DNA of 33,683 nt from Methylophaga lonarensis MPL (GCF_000349205.1 NZ_APHR01000051.1:1-33683); one strand, 5' to 3'; shown: positions 16,675 to 25,647, counted from the first letter of the stretch. Program-made: numbers and translations. Notes: generated by a model from the letters alone, not told the origin.

Positions 16675-17929
16675 TAGCAGGCACCCACTGTGAACGACGG
16701 TTTTCAGGTTTGCTGAACAGCAAATGCACATCACTGATACTGCGCTCGATAAATCCGCCCTCGCAGTAACACAGATAAAACTCCCACATCCGAATAAAGT
16801 GTTCCGGATAGCCCAGCGCTCTGACTTGGTCGAGCTTGCTCATAAACCGCTGACGCCAGATGTTGATAGTCTGGGCATAGCTCGGACCAATATCTTCAAG
16901 GTTGATGAGACGCAGTTCAGCCTTTGCCGCAGCATTACTTAGCACGGTCACACTAGGGATGAAGCTGCCGGGAAAGATATATCGCTTGATGAAGTCGACT
17001 TGTTTGACTGCTTGCTGGTAGCGATGATCTTCAATGGTGATTGCCTGAATAATTGCCAGACCTTCAGGCTTGAGTAATGACGAACATTTTTCGAAGTAAC
17101 CTTCAATGAAGTGATGCCCCACCGCTTCAACCATTTCGATGGATAGCAGCTTGTCATACTGCCCCTGCAAGTCGCGGTAATCCTCCAGCAGCACGGTGAC
17201 GCGATCCTGCAATCCGGCACGTTTGATTCGTGCCTGTGTGTAGTCAAATTGCTGTTTGGAGATCGTGGTTGTAGTCACCTTGCAACCGTAATTAAGGGCT
17301 GCATAAACAGCGGCGCCACCCCAGCCTGTGCCTATCTCCAGCAAATGATCGTCAGGTGTCAGTGCCAGCTTGTCGCATAATCTCGCCAGTTTCAGCGATT
17401 GTGCATCCTCAAGACTCTCATCACCGGATATGAACAGACCCGATGAGTACATCATCCAGTCCTTGTCCAAAAACAATTCAAACAAGGCATTACCCAGATC
17501 ATAGTGCGCTGCGATATTACGACGACTGCCATCACGTGTGTTGCGATTGAACCAGTGCAGTGCCTTCATAAACCAGGCTGCAAAGCGTGCTGGCCCTCTT
17601 TCCATGCCATCGTTCAAATGGCGATTGCGAACTAATAAACGCACCAGACCCGTCAAATCATCACAGTGCCAGTCACCGGCCATGTACGATTCGGCAGCGC
17701 CAACACTGCCGCCATGAATCACAGACTCAAAAAAGTTGTCATTAATCACCCACAGAGTGATATGCAAGTCGGAGGCTGCGTTGCCAAACACATAGTGATT
17801 GTCACCATCCACCAACGTCAGCTGCCCCACACTCAACTGCGCCAGCTGCCTGAGCAGCAGCTTTTGATACAAGCCAGCAAGTCGACCGCGCTTATGCGAC
17901 TGTGAAGCTTGAGTCAGATCAGATTTCAT
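16658..17929 (-). CDS. Cyclopropane-fatty-acid-synthase-like methyltransferase
   Basis: A 423-residue soluble enzyme of the CFA synthase family, which transfers a SAM-derived methyl or methylene group to the double bond of membrane phospholipid acyl chains. The N-terminal lipid-binding domain is followed by HYDLGN (142-147), the SAM motif LEIGTGWGG (197-205) and IEMVEAVGH (264-272). Against E. coli Cfa the bicarbonate-site residues are only partly kept: E239 is E268 and Y317 is Y351, but C139 becomes S163 (YSSGLF) and H266 becomes Q295 (IIQAI). The product may therefore be a methylated rather than a cyclopropane acyl chain. It overlaps DUF1365 by one base (TAATG). Confidence 0.9.
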   Translation of the reverse strand: MKSDLTQASQSHKRGRLAGLYQKLLLRQLAQLSVGQLTLVDGDNHYVFGNAASDLHITLWVINDNFFESVIHGGSVGAAESYMAGDWHCDDLTGLVRLLVRNRHLNDGMERGPARFAAWFMKALHWFNRNTRDGSRRNIAAHYDLGNALFELFLDKDWMMYSSGLFISGDESLEDAQSLKLARLCDKLALTPDDHLLEIGTGWGGAAVYAALNYGCKVTTTTISKQQFDYTQARIKRAGLQDRVTVLLEDYRDLQGQYDKLLSIEMVEAVGHHFIEGYFEKCSSLLKPEGLAIIQAITIEDHRYQQAVKQVDFIKRYIFPGSFIPSVTVLSNAAAKAELRLINLEDIGPSYAQTINIWRQRFMSKLDQVRALGYPEHFIRMWEFYLCYCEGGFIERSISDVHLLFSKPENRRSQWVPANVQAG

Positions 17930-18699
17930 TACTGTTCTCCTGTGGCGTTATCCGTTGAGTTTGATTTGCCGGGGTGGTTGTAAAACGGCACGCCCTTGAG
18001 TTTGAGTCGTAGCGCATGCCAGTAAATTCTCATCACGACGCGCAGAGTCTGCAGTGGATATTGCCAGGGCAACCGTCGCATCGATTGTTGTGTAAACGCT
18101 TGAGCACTGCCTTTCATGGCTGCTTCGAATTGTTTTTGCTGGTCTTTAAACAGCGTCATGTGAATATCCAAATGCTGTGGCTGCATACGGAAGCGCCACC
18201 GATAACGCAGTTGCATCGGCATAAAGGGTGACACATGAAATTGCTTGTCAAACTCAAACAACTGTTCTTCAGAACCATCTTGCACCGGCAACACATAGCT
18301 GAACCGTTCATTCCAAGGTGTGTTGTTGATTTCGGCCACAATGAACTTGAGCTGTTGTTGCTCATAGCAAAAATAAAAACTCACCGGGTTGAACACAAAG
18401 CCGGCATATCTTGGATGGGTGAGAATTTTGACGCTGCCGCTAAAGCGCTGCTGGCAGCTTTGCCAGATGCGTTCAGCCACTGCCTGTTTGATGCTCAATG
18501 AGGCGTCACCGATGTAGTCATCACGAACAAAACCAATCAGATTGAAACGATTAATCGACCACCAGCGGCTTTTGCGAAAAATTGCCTCAAGTTGGTCAAC
18601 ATCAAACAACAACATCGCCAGTGGATATTCAAAACCATGCACTTTGGGCTGGAAACGCTGATGCCAGACCGTGCCCTGATAAATACCATCAGCCAACAT
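17929..18699 (-). CDS. DUF1365 family protein
   Basis: A 256-residue protein of DUF1365 (COG3496), found almost always beside COG2907 flavoproteins and CFA-like methyltransferases. Family features include IYQGTVWHQRFQPKVHGFEY, the region around RFNLIGFVRDDY, KILTHPRYAGFVFNPVSFYF and EINNTPWNERFSYVL. I choose the ATG at 18699 because GAGGG lies about 8 bases upstream; an ATG at 18705 is too close to it. The start overlaps the COG2907 gene. It probably works on or presents the acyl chain, but no reaction is known to me. Confidence 0.88.
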   Translation of the reverse strand: MLADGIYQGTVWHQRFQPKVHGFEYPLAMLLFDVDQLEAIFRKSRWWSINRFNLIGFVRDDYIGDASLSIKQAVAERIWQSCQQRFSGSVKILTHPRYAGFVFNPVSFYFCYEQQQLKFIVAEINNTPWNERFSYVLPVQDGSEEQLFEFDKQFHVSPFMPMQLRYRWRFRMQPQHLDIHMTLFKDQQKQFEAAMKGSAQAFTQQSMRRLPWQYPLQTLRVVMRIYWHALRLKLKGVPFYNHPGKSNSTDNATGEQ

Positions 18700-19960
18700 G
18701 GACATTGCCCTCAGCAATGGTGCGGTATTGGTTGATGTGCGTGATGACGCGTAACGCACTCTTCACACCATCTTCGTGAAAACCCCAGCCCCAATAAGCA
18801 CCGCAATAATAGGTGTGTTGTTCACCGACAAAATCCTGCCAGCGTTTTTGGGCTCGAAGAGTGTCGTTGTTGTAGATTGGGTGAGCATAGCGGCGGCTCA
18901 GATACACCTTGGCAGGGTCCACCAAATGTCCGGAATTGAGTGACACGATAAAAGGATGCTGATCATCCAGCCCTTGCAGCGTGTTCATGTGATAGCTGAC
19001 GGTGCATTGGCTGGTTAATTCAGGACACACCCGAACATTCCAACTGGCCCAGGCTGCTCGTCTGCCAGGCAGGATAGAGGTATCGTGATGCAGCAACATA
19101 TCGTTTTGCTGATAGCGAATATCACCGAGCACCGCGACTTCTGCGACCGATGGCTTGGCCAGCATTTGCAATGCCTGATCCGAATGCGTAGCAATCACCA
19201 CTTTGTCGAAACGTAAACTTTCACCATTGACGATGAGGGTCACACCTGACGCATCACGCACAATTCGCTGTACAGGTGTGGCCAGATGGAACTGCGCATT
19301 GCTGGCTTTACTGAGCGCTTCGACGTAGGAATTGGAGCCACCCTTGACCACCCGCCACTGAGGTCTGTCGGTCACTGACAACATCCGATGATTATTCATA
19401 AAGCTGACAAAATAACGTGCCGGAAAATCACGAATGCTGACACTGGGGCCAGACCACAAAGCACAGGCCATCGGCAAAAGATGGTCATCGATAAAAGCCT
19501 TGCTGTAGCGGTTTTGTTGCAGATATTCGCCAATGGTCAACGAATCATCGGCCGAGTCGAGCAATTTGGGCGCTTCTCGGTAAAAGCGCAGCAAATCCCA
19601 GAGCATCATGTAAAAACGTGGATTGACCAGATTTGTTCGCTGACAAAACAAACGATTCAGATCGGTCGCGTTGTATTCCAGACCGCTCAGGGTGTTGTGC
19701 ACGCTGAAGCTCATTTCAGTCGGCTGACTTGAGACGCCTAACTCGCCAAGCAAAGCCGTAAAATTGGGATAGTTTTCGTTGTTGAATACTATGAAGCCGG
19801 TATCGATGCGGTATTGTTGTCCCGCCACATCAATGTTGTGGGTATCGGTGTGACCGCCGAGGTAATTGTTGGCTTCAAACAAGGAAACTTCATGTTCCTT
19901 CGACAGGTAGTAGGCACTGGTCAAACCGGAAATACCTGAACCGACAACGGCAATTTTCAT
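18689..19960 (-). CDS. COG2907 FAD-dependent amine-oxidase-like flavoprotein
   Basis: This 423-residue flavoprotein begins with the dinucleotide-binding motif KIAVVGSGISGLTSAYYLS, then the FAD ribose-binding Glu in SLFEANNYLGGHTDTH. Other features are DTGFIVFNNENYPN, FDKVVIATHSDQAL and, near the C-terminus, YYCGAYWGWGFHEDGVKSAL. It belongs to COG2907, a family of predicted NAD/FAD-binding proteins related to amine oxidases and desaturases, encoded beside DUF1365 and CFA-like enzymes. A role in desaturating or oxidising the acyl chain before methylation is inferred from such clusters. Its ATG overlaps the desaturase stop by 4 bp. Confidence 0.9.
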   Translation of the reverse strand: MKIAVVGSGISGLTSAYYLSKEHEVSLFEANNYLGGHTDTHNIDVAGQQYRIDTGFIVFNNENYPNFTALLGELGVSSQPTEMSFSVHNTLSGLEYNATDLNRLFCQRTNLVNPRFYMMLWDLLRFYREAPKLLDSADDSLTIGEYLQQNRYSKAFIDDHLLPMACALWSGPSVSIRDFPARYFVSFMNNHRMLSVTDRPQWRVVKGGSNSYVEALSKASNAQFHLATPVQRIVRDASGVTLIVNGESLRFDKVVIATHSDQALQMLAKPSVAEVAVLGDIRYQQNDMLLHHDTSILPGRRAAWASWNVRVCPELTSQCTVSYHMNTLQGLDDQHPFIVSLNSGHLVDPAKVYLSRRYAHPIYNNDTLRAQKRWQDFVGEQHTYYCGAYWGWGFHEDGVKSALRVITHINQYRTIAEGNVHVG

Positions 19961-20880
19961 TGTTTGGCCTCCCCTGCCATATGCCTGTCACGTTTTGCTG
20001 CGGGCACTTGTTTTAAATCCCAAATCAGTCCTGACCAATGCATCAGTTTGAGCAAATAAAAACTGATGTCGATCTCCCACCAATAAAAGCCCTGTCTAAC
20101 CGAGGCTGAGTGGTGATGATGGTTATTGTGCCAGCCTTCTCCCAGTGTCAGCAGCGCCAGCAGGAAGTTATTACGGCTCTGGTCACCGGTCTCATATCGC
20201 TGCTTGCCAAAACGATGCGCCAGTGAGTTGATGGACAGTGTCGCGTGAATCAGCACCACTGTTGAGATAAAAAAACCCCAGACCAATAGTTGCCAACCAT
20301 TGGTGCCAAGTTGCGGCGCAATATTTTCCAACAGCGTTCCCAGTGCAAACAAACCGACTGCCAGCGTGACGGGCACAAATACATCAAAGCGATCCAGCCA
20401 ACGCAATTCAGGATAGCGTTTCAAATCCGGAATCAGGCTGTAGTCGGCACGAAAATGTTTTTTGGACAAAAACCAGCCCATGTGACTCCACAAAAAGCCC
20501 TGTCTGGGCGAGTGCGGATCTTCGTTCTGATCAGAGTGGCGATGGTGTTGTCTATGATGTGCCGCCCACCAAAGTGGTCCGCGCTGGGTCGCACTGGCAC
20601 CCAGTACTGCAAAAGCAAATTGCATTGCTCTGGAGGTTTTGAAGGCTTTGTGTGAAAAGTAACGATGATAGAACGCGGTAATGGCAAACATCCGAACGAA
20701 ATACAGAAATGCAGCGACCAAAACTGCTGTGGTGGATACCCCCACCCACAATACGGCCAAACACCCCAGATGCAGGAAGATAAAAGGCACGACACGCAGC
20801 CAGTCGATCTCACGACTGTCAGGTGCTTGACTCTCGGGTGTTTCGGATCCGTTATCGAACCAGTAACGAAAGGCTTTCAT
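19957..20880 (-). CDS. Membrane acyl-CoA/acyl-lipid desaturase
   Basis: This integral-membrane di-iron desaturase is of the stearoyl-CoA delta-9 type. From the ATG at 20880 it has 307 residues; a longer frame from 20952 would add 24 residues without support, and AAGAG lies about 9 bases before the chosen start. The three histidine boxes are HRYFSH (72-77), HHRQHHRH (108-115) and HNNHHHH (251-257), with hydrophobic helices between them. It is the first gene of the eight-gene operon and would make the unsaturated chain on which the following enzymes could act, using oxygen and an electron donor encoded elsewhere. Confidence 0.93.
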   Translation of the reverse strand: MKAFRYWFDNGSETPESQAPDSREIDWLRVVPFIFLHLGCLAVLWVGVSTTAVLVAAFLYFVRMFAITAFYHRYFSHKAFKTSRAMQFAFAVLGASATQRGPLWWAAHHRQHHRHSDQNEDPHSPRQGFLWSHMGWFLSKKHFRADYSLIPDLKRYPELRWLDRFDVFVPVTLAVGLFALGTLLENIAPQLGTNGWQLLVWGFFISTVVLIHATLSINSLAHRFGKQRYETGDQSRNNFLLALLTLGEGWHNNHHHHSASVRQGFYWWEIDISFYLLKLMHWSGLIWDLKQVPAAKRDRHMAGEAKQ

Positions 20881-21031
20881 GGGTTGAACTCTTGTTGGCT
20901 GAGGGAATCGTAGGCTTGAATATGTGAACTTGGCGTGAAGACTTGCCAGCAAAGGCTTTCACCGGAAATTCACGGTGTCTTGATGTAATGCTTCTTGACT
21001 AAATTGTTGAATTTTTACATGGGGGCAAAAA

Positions 21032-21568
21032 ATGCTCAAAACGCTACTTTTTTCGTCAATGATACTCCTGAGCAGTATCAGTCATGCAGGTAGCTTTACC
21101 GAACGTAGTGCCTTCTCTGGGCAGATATTGCAGTTGTGTTCCGAGTCGGCGCTCAGGGTGATGCTGTTTAACCTCGGCGATGTGGCCTTGTATCGTCAGC
21201 AGTGTAATGCAGTGCCTGATCCCTTGTCGCCACCACTCAAATTGTCGTTTGTTTATAACCGAGGATTTACGGGTGATGAGTTTCGAAAATCTGCTGATGA
21301 ATTGATTCGCCGTAATGTAGACGACGCAACCTACCAGCAGATTGAAGCGGATTTACAGGCCTTTAATGAGGGCTATCAGGATGTGAGTGCAGGTGACCGC
21401 TACGACATCGGCTTTTCTGAAAATGCAGGACTGGTCCTGCTTAAAAACGGCACACAGGTCAGTCAGAGTGACTCGTTGGAACTGGCGGCGGTGTACTACA
21501 AGATCTGGTTTGGTAATAACCCGTTCAGCGGCCGAGTGAAGTCCAATCTGTTAAACGGCCTGGAGTAA
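21032..21568 (+). CDS. Secreted chalcone-isomerase-like protein
   Basis: A 178-residue exported protein with a cleavable signal peptide (MLKTLLFSSMILLSSISHAG, cut after Ala-Gly or close by). The body matches the bacterial chalcone-isomerase-like family, mainly through VMLFNLGDVALYRQQ, KLSFVYNRGFTGDEFRKSADE and the C-terminal YYKIWFGNNPFSGRVK. Bacterial members are not known to act on chalcones; related folds bind fatty acids. It diverges from the lipid operon with about 150 bp between, and a GGGGG ribosome site precedes the ATG. Its company suggests a periplasmic lipid or fatty-acid-binding role; this is inference. Confidence 0.82.
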   Translation: MLKTLLFSSMILLSSISHAGSFTERSAFSGQILQLCSESALRVMLFNLGDVALYRQQCNAVPDPLSPPLKLSFVYNRGFTGDEFRKSADELIRRNVDDATYQQIEADLQAFNEGYQDVSAGDRYDIGFSENAGLVLLKNGTQVSQSDSLELAAVYYKIWFGNNPFSGRVKSNLLNGLE

Positions 21569-21582
21569 GGCTTGTTGATTGT

Positions 21583-21608
21583 GCCCTTGCATCCATCGAT
21601 GCAAGGGC
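21583..21608. terminator. Bidirectional hairpin between the CHI-like gene and ask
   Basis: A perfect 11-bp stem GCCCTTGCATC/GATGCAAGGGC with a CATC loop lies 15 bp past the CHI-like stop and 21 bp from the ask stop, between convergent genes. T-rich tails are short, but the stem is strong and suits termination from both sides. Confidence 0.7.
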
Positions 21609-21628
21609 AAGCTGTTTACTGCGCTTTG

Positions 21629-23068
21629 TTAATGTGCCAGACAGATTGCACGGCCGTGATCGTGCACTTCCACCAGATGGCTGTGCAGACTCTTGATTGC
21701 ATCGTTGTAGTCGTCTTCATCAATAATGAACTGCATGTCAACCTGACGCATTGACTGGTGCAGTGCCAAAACACTGATATTTTTTTCCGCCAGTGCACTG
21801 ACTGTTTTAGCCAGGATGCCGGGGATTTTCATATCACTGCCAATCGCTGAAACAATCGACACTTGCTGCTGGTTGATTTCGGCTTCCGGGAATATCTCCG
21901 AGAGCGCCCGGCTGATTCGTCGCACTGTTTTAAGGTTGGTCGACAAGTAATGCGTGATGGTATTGGCATTGATGTCTTTGGAAATGATGTGCGCCTTGAA
22001 TCGACGAATCTGTTCCAGAATCGCCCGGTCATAATGGTCGATATTGCCCGCCATATCTTGATCAAACAGCTCAAAGGCAATCACACCCCGACAGCCGGCA
22101 ATGATTTCCACACACGGTACTGAGCTGACGTAATCGCCAGTAATCAAAGTACCTGCATGTTCAGGCTCAAAGGTATTGCGTACCCGCAGTGGAATGTTGT
22201 TTTGCCGTAAGCCCTTGGCAGCCTTGGGGTGAATTGCCTCCATACCAAGATTGGCAAGCTGATCAGCCACATCGTAGTTAGTCCGACCAATCGGCACCGC
22301 ATTGTCCTCACCGACCAGACGCGGATCAGCACTGCTCAGGTGAAACTCTTTGTGAATGATCGCTTCATTGGCACCGCTCAAAACAGCAATCCGGCTGAAG
22401 GTCATTTCACTATAACCTCGATCAAACGTAGACATCAGGCCCTGCTCACTGTGCGCATAACCTGTGACAATCGGTAACTCTGACTGCAAATCAACATCGG
22501 CAAACGCCTGGTTGATTCGTTCATCCAGGGTCATGTGTTTATCCGACTGCCAGCCAGTCAAATCAACAAATCGGGCGTTGACACCATCTCGTTTCAACAA
22601 CTGCGCCATATTCCAGGCACTGTGCGCTTCCCCCACACTGGCTAGCATCTCTCTGACTGTCGCCAGATGTTGATCAAGGGCAAAGTGACCATGCTGGCAA
22701 AGCCTCTGCAAATCCTTGAGCACGCGCTCCGCTTCGTCGAGGCGTTCCTGAATAAAGACATCGGCTTGCTGGCGCTGTGGGCCGGTTCCAAATAACTGCT
22801 GATTGACATCTAACAGAGCCAGTTTGAGGCTTTCCAAGGCTTCCAGCCAGGCGTTATCACCGACACTTTCAGCAAAATGGGCATAGACACCCGCCTCACC
22901 GGTTTTTTTGTGCTCAAGCAACAGGTTTGTGATGCCGGCATAGGCCGACACTACAAAAATGCGTTGATAAATGGATTGATGAACCGGCTTGAGAATAATG
23001 TTATCTCGCACCGCCTGATAATCACTCATCGAGGTGCCGCCGATCTTTTCTACCGTATGAAAACTCAT
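21629..23068 (-). CDS. ask: Ectoine-associated aspartate kinase
   Basis: This aspartokinase phosphorylates aspartate to feed the aspartate-semialdehyde/diaminobutyrate branch. The ATG at 23068 (479 residues) is preferred: GTGAGG lies 5 bases upstream and the protein then begins with the substrate motif VEKIGGTSM. Other features are VVSAYAGITNLLLEH, the aspartate-site stretch FDRGYSEMTFSRIAVLSGA and two C-terminal ACT domains (for example VSIVSAIGSDMKIPGILAKT). The unusually long middle and the position after ectC mark it as the Ask_Ect type, thought to escape normal feedback so that ectoine can be made under salt stress. Confidence 0.93.
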   Translation of the reverse strand: MSFHTVEKIGGTSMSDYQAVRDNIILKPVHQSIYQRIFVVSAYAGITNLLLEHKKTGEAGVYAHFAESVGDNAWLEALESLKLALLDVNQQLFGTGPQRQQADVFIQERLDEAERVLKDLQRLCQHGHFALDQHLATVREMLASVGEAHSAWNMAQLLKRDGVNARFVDLTGWQSDKHMTLDERINQAFADVDLQSELPIVTGYAHSEQGLMSTFDRGYSEMTFSRIAVLSGANEAIIHKEFHLSSADPRLVGEDNAVPIGRTNYDVADQLANLGMEAIHPKAAKGLRQNNIPLRVRNTFEPEHAGTLITGDYVSSVPCVEIIAGCRGVIAFELFDQDMAGNIDHYDRAILEQIRRFKAHIISKDINANTITHYLSTNLKTVRRISRALSEIFPEAEINQQQVSIVSAIGSDMKIPGILAKTVSALAEKNISVLALHQSMRQVDMQFIIDEDDYNDAIKSLHSHLVEVHDHGRAICLAH

Positions 23069-23111
23069 GTTCCTCACTTGTTCTGTTCGTTGTGGTCTGT
23101 TCTGTTTCACT

Positions 23112-23133
23112 GCCCCTGCTGAAGCAGAAGGGC
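23112..23133 (-). other. Hairpin between ectC and ask
   Basis: GCCC-CTGC, TGAA loop, GCAG, AA bulge, GGGC form an 8-bp interrupted stem in the 73-bp ectC-ask gap. No T-run follows on the minus strand, so it may tune mRNA stability or ask expression rather than stop transcription. Confidence 0.4.
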
Positions 23134-23141
23134 TATGAAAA

Positions 23142-23546
23142 TCACTCAGTTACCGTGTCCGCATGCAGTTCATAGGCACCATCCTTGTTGTGCACTTCAT
23201 TACCAATCAACGGCGGATTGAATACACAAGCCAGTTCCAACTCTTTGAATGCACGGAGGATATGGCGGTCATGCTGGTCAAGGTTGTAAAGGGTGCCAGG
23301 GGTGATGGGATAGATCTTGCCATCTTCCAGCGACTCGATTTCACCTTCGCCGGAAATGCAATACACCGATTCCAGATGATTTTGATAATGCATCCGAAAA
23401 TCTGCGCCGGCAAAAATGGTCGTGATATGAAACGAATAGCCCATATTGTCTTCCTTGAGCAGCATTCGAGTGCTTTCCCAATTACCGTCAGGTGATTTGA
23501 TTCGGCGGGACGTTTGTCTGGCGTCCTGCAATTGTCTGACAATCAT
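23142..23546 (-). CDS. ectC: L-ectoine synthase
   Basis: EctC closes N-gamma-acetyl-diaminobutyrate to ectoine. The 134-residue cupin begins [19 protein letters not shown] and shows the conserved [20 protein letters not shown] (cupin entry), [19 protein letters not shown] (metal-binding cupin motif) and the region [19 protein letters not shown], near full identity with the family core. AAGGAAAC precedes the ATG. It is third in ectA-ectB-ectC-ask. Confidence 0.98.
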   Translation of the reverse strand: MIVRQLQDARQTSRRIKSPDGNWESTRMLLKEDNMGYSFHITTIFAGADFRMHYQNHLESVYCISGEGEIESLEDGKIYPITPGTLYNLDQHDRHILRAFKELELACVFNPPLIGNEVHNKDGAYELHADTVTE

Positions 23547-23590
23547 GATGTTTCCTTGTTAAGTCTGAATAAACATGAAGGCAAATGGCA

Positions 23591-23607
23591 CCAGCGTTGA
23601 ACGCTGG
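23591..23607 (-). other. Hairpin between ectB and ectC
   Basis: A 6-bp GC-rich stem CCAGCG/CGCTGG with a TTGAA loop lies in the 73-bp ectB-ectC gap. No T-run follows; it may be a processing or stability element. Confidence 0.35.
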
Positions 23608-23619
23608 CGCATCGAGGCT

Positions 23620-24951
23620 TTAGTTGCCGTAGTTTTGCGCTTCTTCGCTATGCGAATAATCGCCTTCAAAAAAGTCATGCTCTTCCGGAATGGTGTCTGC
23701 TTTGGCGCAGGTCTCACGAATAGCTTCTTCCAGAATATCGATGCCTTTTTTCAGGTTTTCGTCGCTGATAATCAGAGGGCACAGAAATTTAACAACGTGA
23801 TCTTCGGTACCACTGGTTTCGATGATCAGGCCCTTCTTGAAGGCACGACGTGTGATTTCACTTGCCAGCTCACCACTGACACAGTTAATACCGCGGAACA
23901 TGCCACGACCATGTGAGCTGAAATTACCTTCACCGTACTTAGCGACAATATCGGTCACCCGTTGCAGGATGTAATCGCCTTTACGCTGTACATCCTTGGC
24001 AAAGCTGTCGTCTTTCCAATAGTGATCCAAGGCCGCTTTGGCCGTCACAAACGCATGGTTGTTACCACGGAAAGTGCCGTTGTGCTCACCTGGACTCCAT
24101 TGGTCAACTTCCGGCTTCATCAAGACAACCGCAAATGGCAGGCCATAGCCACTCAATGATTTGGACAAGGTGACAATATCGGGATAAATGCCTGCTTCCT
24201 CAAAACTGAAGAAGGTTCCAGTACGGCCACAACCGGCCTGAATATCGTCAATAATCAGCAGCACATCATGTTTTTTGCAGACATCCGACAGGTTTTTCAA
24301 CCAGGTCATTGAAGCGGCATTGATGCCACCTTCACCCTGTACAGTTTCCACAATACAAGCAGCCGGTTTATCCACACCACTGCTGGTATCTGACAGCACT
24401 TTATCGAGGTAATTGGTAGTATCAAACTCATCGCCCAGATAGCCGTCATAAGGCATACGGGTAGCCCCCGGCAATGCGATACCCGCACCGCCACGGTGAT
24501 GCGCGTTACCTGTGATCGACAAAGAACCCAGCGTTTGTCCATGCCAGCCGTTAGAGAAAGAAATAACGTTTTCACGGCCGGTAAATTTTCGGGCAATCTT
24601 CAATGCGGCTTCGACTGCGTTGGTGCCAGTCGGCCCTGTGAACATGACCACATATTCCAGATCACGTGGCTCCAGAATGTTGGCCTTGAAGCTTTCCAGG
24701 AATTCACCTTTGGCACGTGTGTGCAGATCCAGGCCCTGGGTGATGCCGTCATTTTCAATATATTCCAGCAGCTTTTTCTTCAGAACCGGGTTGTTATGTC
24801 CATAGTTGAGAGAACCAGCCCCCGCCAGAAAATCGAGGTATTCGTTACCATCTTCGTCGAACACTACCTCGCCCTGAGCCTTGTTAAAGAGTCTTGGGAA
24901 GGCTCGTGCATATGAGCGAACTTCTGATTCGATCTCATCAAATATTTTCAT
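23620..24951 (-). CDS. ectB: Diaminobutyrate-2-oxoglutarate aminotransferase
   Basis: EctB is the PLP enzyme that makes L-2,4-diaminobutyrate from aspartate semialdehyde and glutamate, the first dedicated step of ectoine synthesis. The 443 residues include [18 protein letters not shown], the phosphate-binding region [15 protein letters not shown], the aromatic stack [13 protein letters not shown], the PLP Asp in [15 protein letters not shown] and the Schiff-base lysine K264 ([10 protein letters not shown]). AAGGAG about 10 bases upstream supports the start. ectA precedes by 33 bp. Confidence 0.98.
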   Translation of the reverse strand: MKIFDEIESEVRSYARAFPRLFNKAQGEVVFDEDGNEYLDFLAGAGSLNYGHNNPVLKKKLLEYIENDGITQGLDLHTRAKGEFLESFKANILEPRDLEYVVMFTGPTGTNAVEAALKIARKFTGRENVISFSNGWHGQTLGSLSITGNAHHRGGAGIALPGATRMPYDGYLGDEFDTTNYLDKVLSDTSSGVDKPAACIVETVQGEGGINAASMTWLKNLSDVCKKHDVLLIIDDIQAGCGRTGTFFSFEEAGIYPDIVTLSKSLSGYGLPFAVVLMKPEVDQWSPGEHNGTFRGNNHAFVTAKAALDHYWKDDSFAKDVQRKGDYILQRVTDIVAKYGEGNFSSHGRGMFRGINCVSGELASEITRRAFKKGLIIETSGTEDHVVKFLCPLIISDENLKKGIDILEEAIRETCAKADTIPEEHDFFEGDYSHSEEAQNYGN

Positions 24952-24984
24952 CTGTGTTGCTCTCCTTGTGGAATTTCTTGGGGA

Positions 24985-25497
24985 TTACTTGAGTTTGCGG
25001 CTGTCAAACGGGCCGAGCTTGACCAACATTTCTGTCTCATGCTCACCGTTGAAATGCTTGTGCTTGTCAAACATCACTTCGGAGTCAATCTGGCAGTCAA
25101 GTTTGCGTGCCAGACTCTCGAACAAAGCCCATGAAGCCTTATTGTCAGGCGTAATGGTTGTTTCGATTGCTTGAATATCTTCATTACCGGGTCGTGTCAG
25201 GATTGCTCGTAACATGCGACCAGCGAGTCCTTGACCACGGGCATTGGCACCAACAGCCACCTGCCAGACAAACAATGTTTTTGGACGTTGCGGAATTCGA
25301 TAGCCGGAAACAAAACCAACCAACTCATCTTCCAATTCGGCAGCAACCGCCGTGTCGGCAAAATGACTGCTTTGCAGCAGGTTGCAGTACATCGAATTGG
25401 GGTCCAGTGGCTTGCAACGTTCAACCAGAGCGTGAACGGCATGACCATCCTCGGCGTTCGGGTTTCTTAATTTGATATTCAACTCAGGCACAACCAT
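24985..25497 (-). CDS. ectA: L-2,4-diaminobutyrate N-gamma-acetyltransferase
   Basis: EctA is a GNAT enzyme that acetylates diaminobutyrate. The 170-residue protein shows LDPNSMYCNLLQSSHF, FVSGYRIPQRPKTLFVWQVA, the acetyl-CoA loop ARGQGLAGRML and the EctA-specific ETTITPDNKASWALFESLA. The ATG at 25497 is the only good start in frame, but the nearest AAGGA is 16 bases away, so translation initiation here is unusual (a weak AGAG lies closer). It is the first gene of the operon; the promoter and a match to the EctR operator lie 120-150 bp upstream. Confidence 0.96.
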   Translation of the reverse strand: MVVPELNIKLRNPNAEDGHAVHALVERCKPLDPNSMYCNLLQSSHFADTAVAAELEDELVGFVSGYRIPQRPKTLFVWQVAVGANARGQGLAGRMLRAILTRPGNEDIQAIETTITPDNKASWALFESLARKLDCQIDSEVMFDKHKHFNGEHETEMLVKLGPFDSRKLK

Positions 25498-25615
25498 AAA
25501 GTATTCAACTCTATCCTTTATACATCTAATTTATTACGAGATTATTTCCGCAAACCAACCTTAAGTATTGTGAGCAAATATGCGCTTATAAGGCAGCATT
25601 GCGGTGACGACTAAA

Positions 25616-25647
25616 TATATAGTACACTAAACATTATTGATTGCCAA
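25616..25647 (-). promoter_or_regulatory. ectA promoter with overlapping EctR operator
   Basis: On the minus strand TTGGCA (25647-25642) and TACTAT (25624-25619) are separated by 17 bp. Over the -10 box lies the pseudo-palindrome TGTTTAGT-GT-ACTATATA (25633-25616). As I recall it, the EctR1 operator of Methylomicrobium alcaliphilum is TATTTAGT-GT-ACTATATA, also at the -10 of an ectA promoter; the match is 17 of 18. This predicts repression of ectABC-ask by EctR at low salinity. Confidence 0.85.

Noticed and set aside
21600-25500. ectD (ectoine hydroxylase) expected with the ectoine genes
   Set aside because: No reading frame with hydroxylase motifs is present between ask and ectA or next to ectR; the cluster here makes ectoine only, as far as this window shows.
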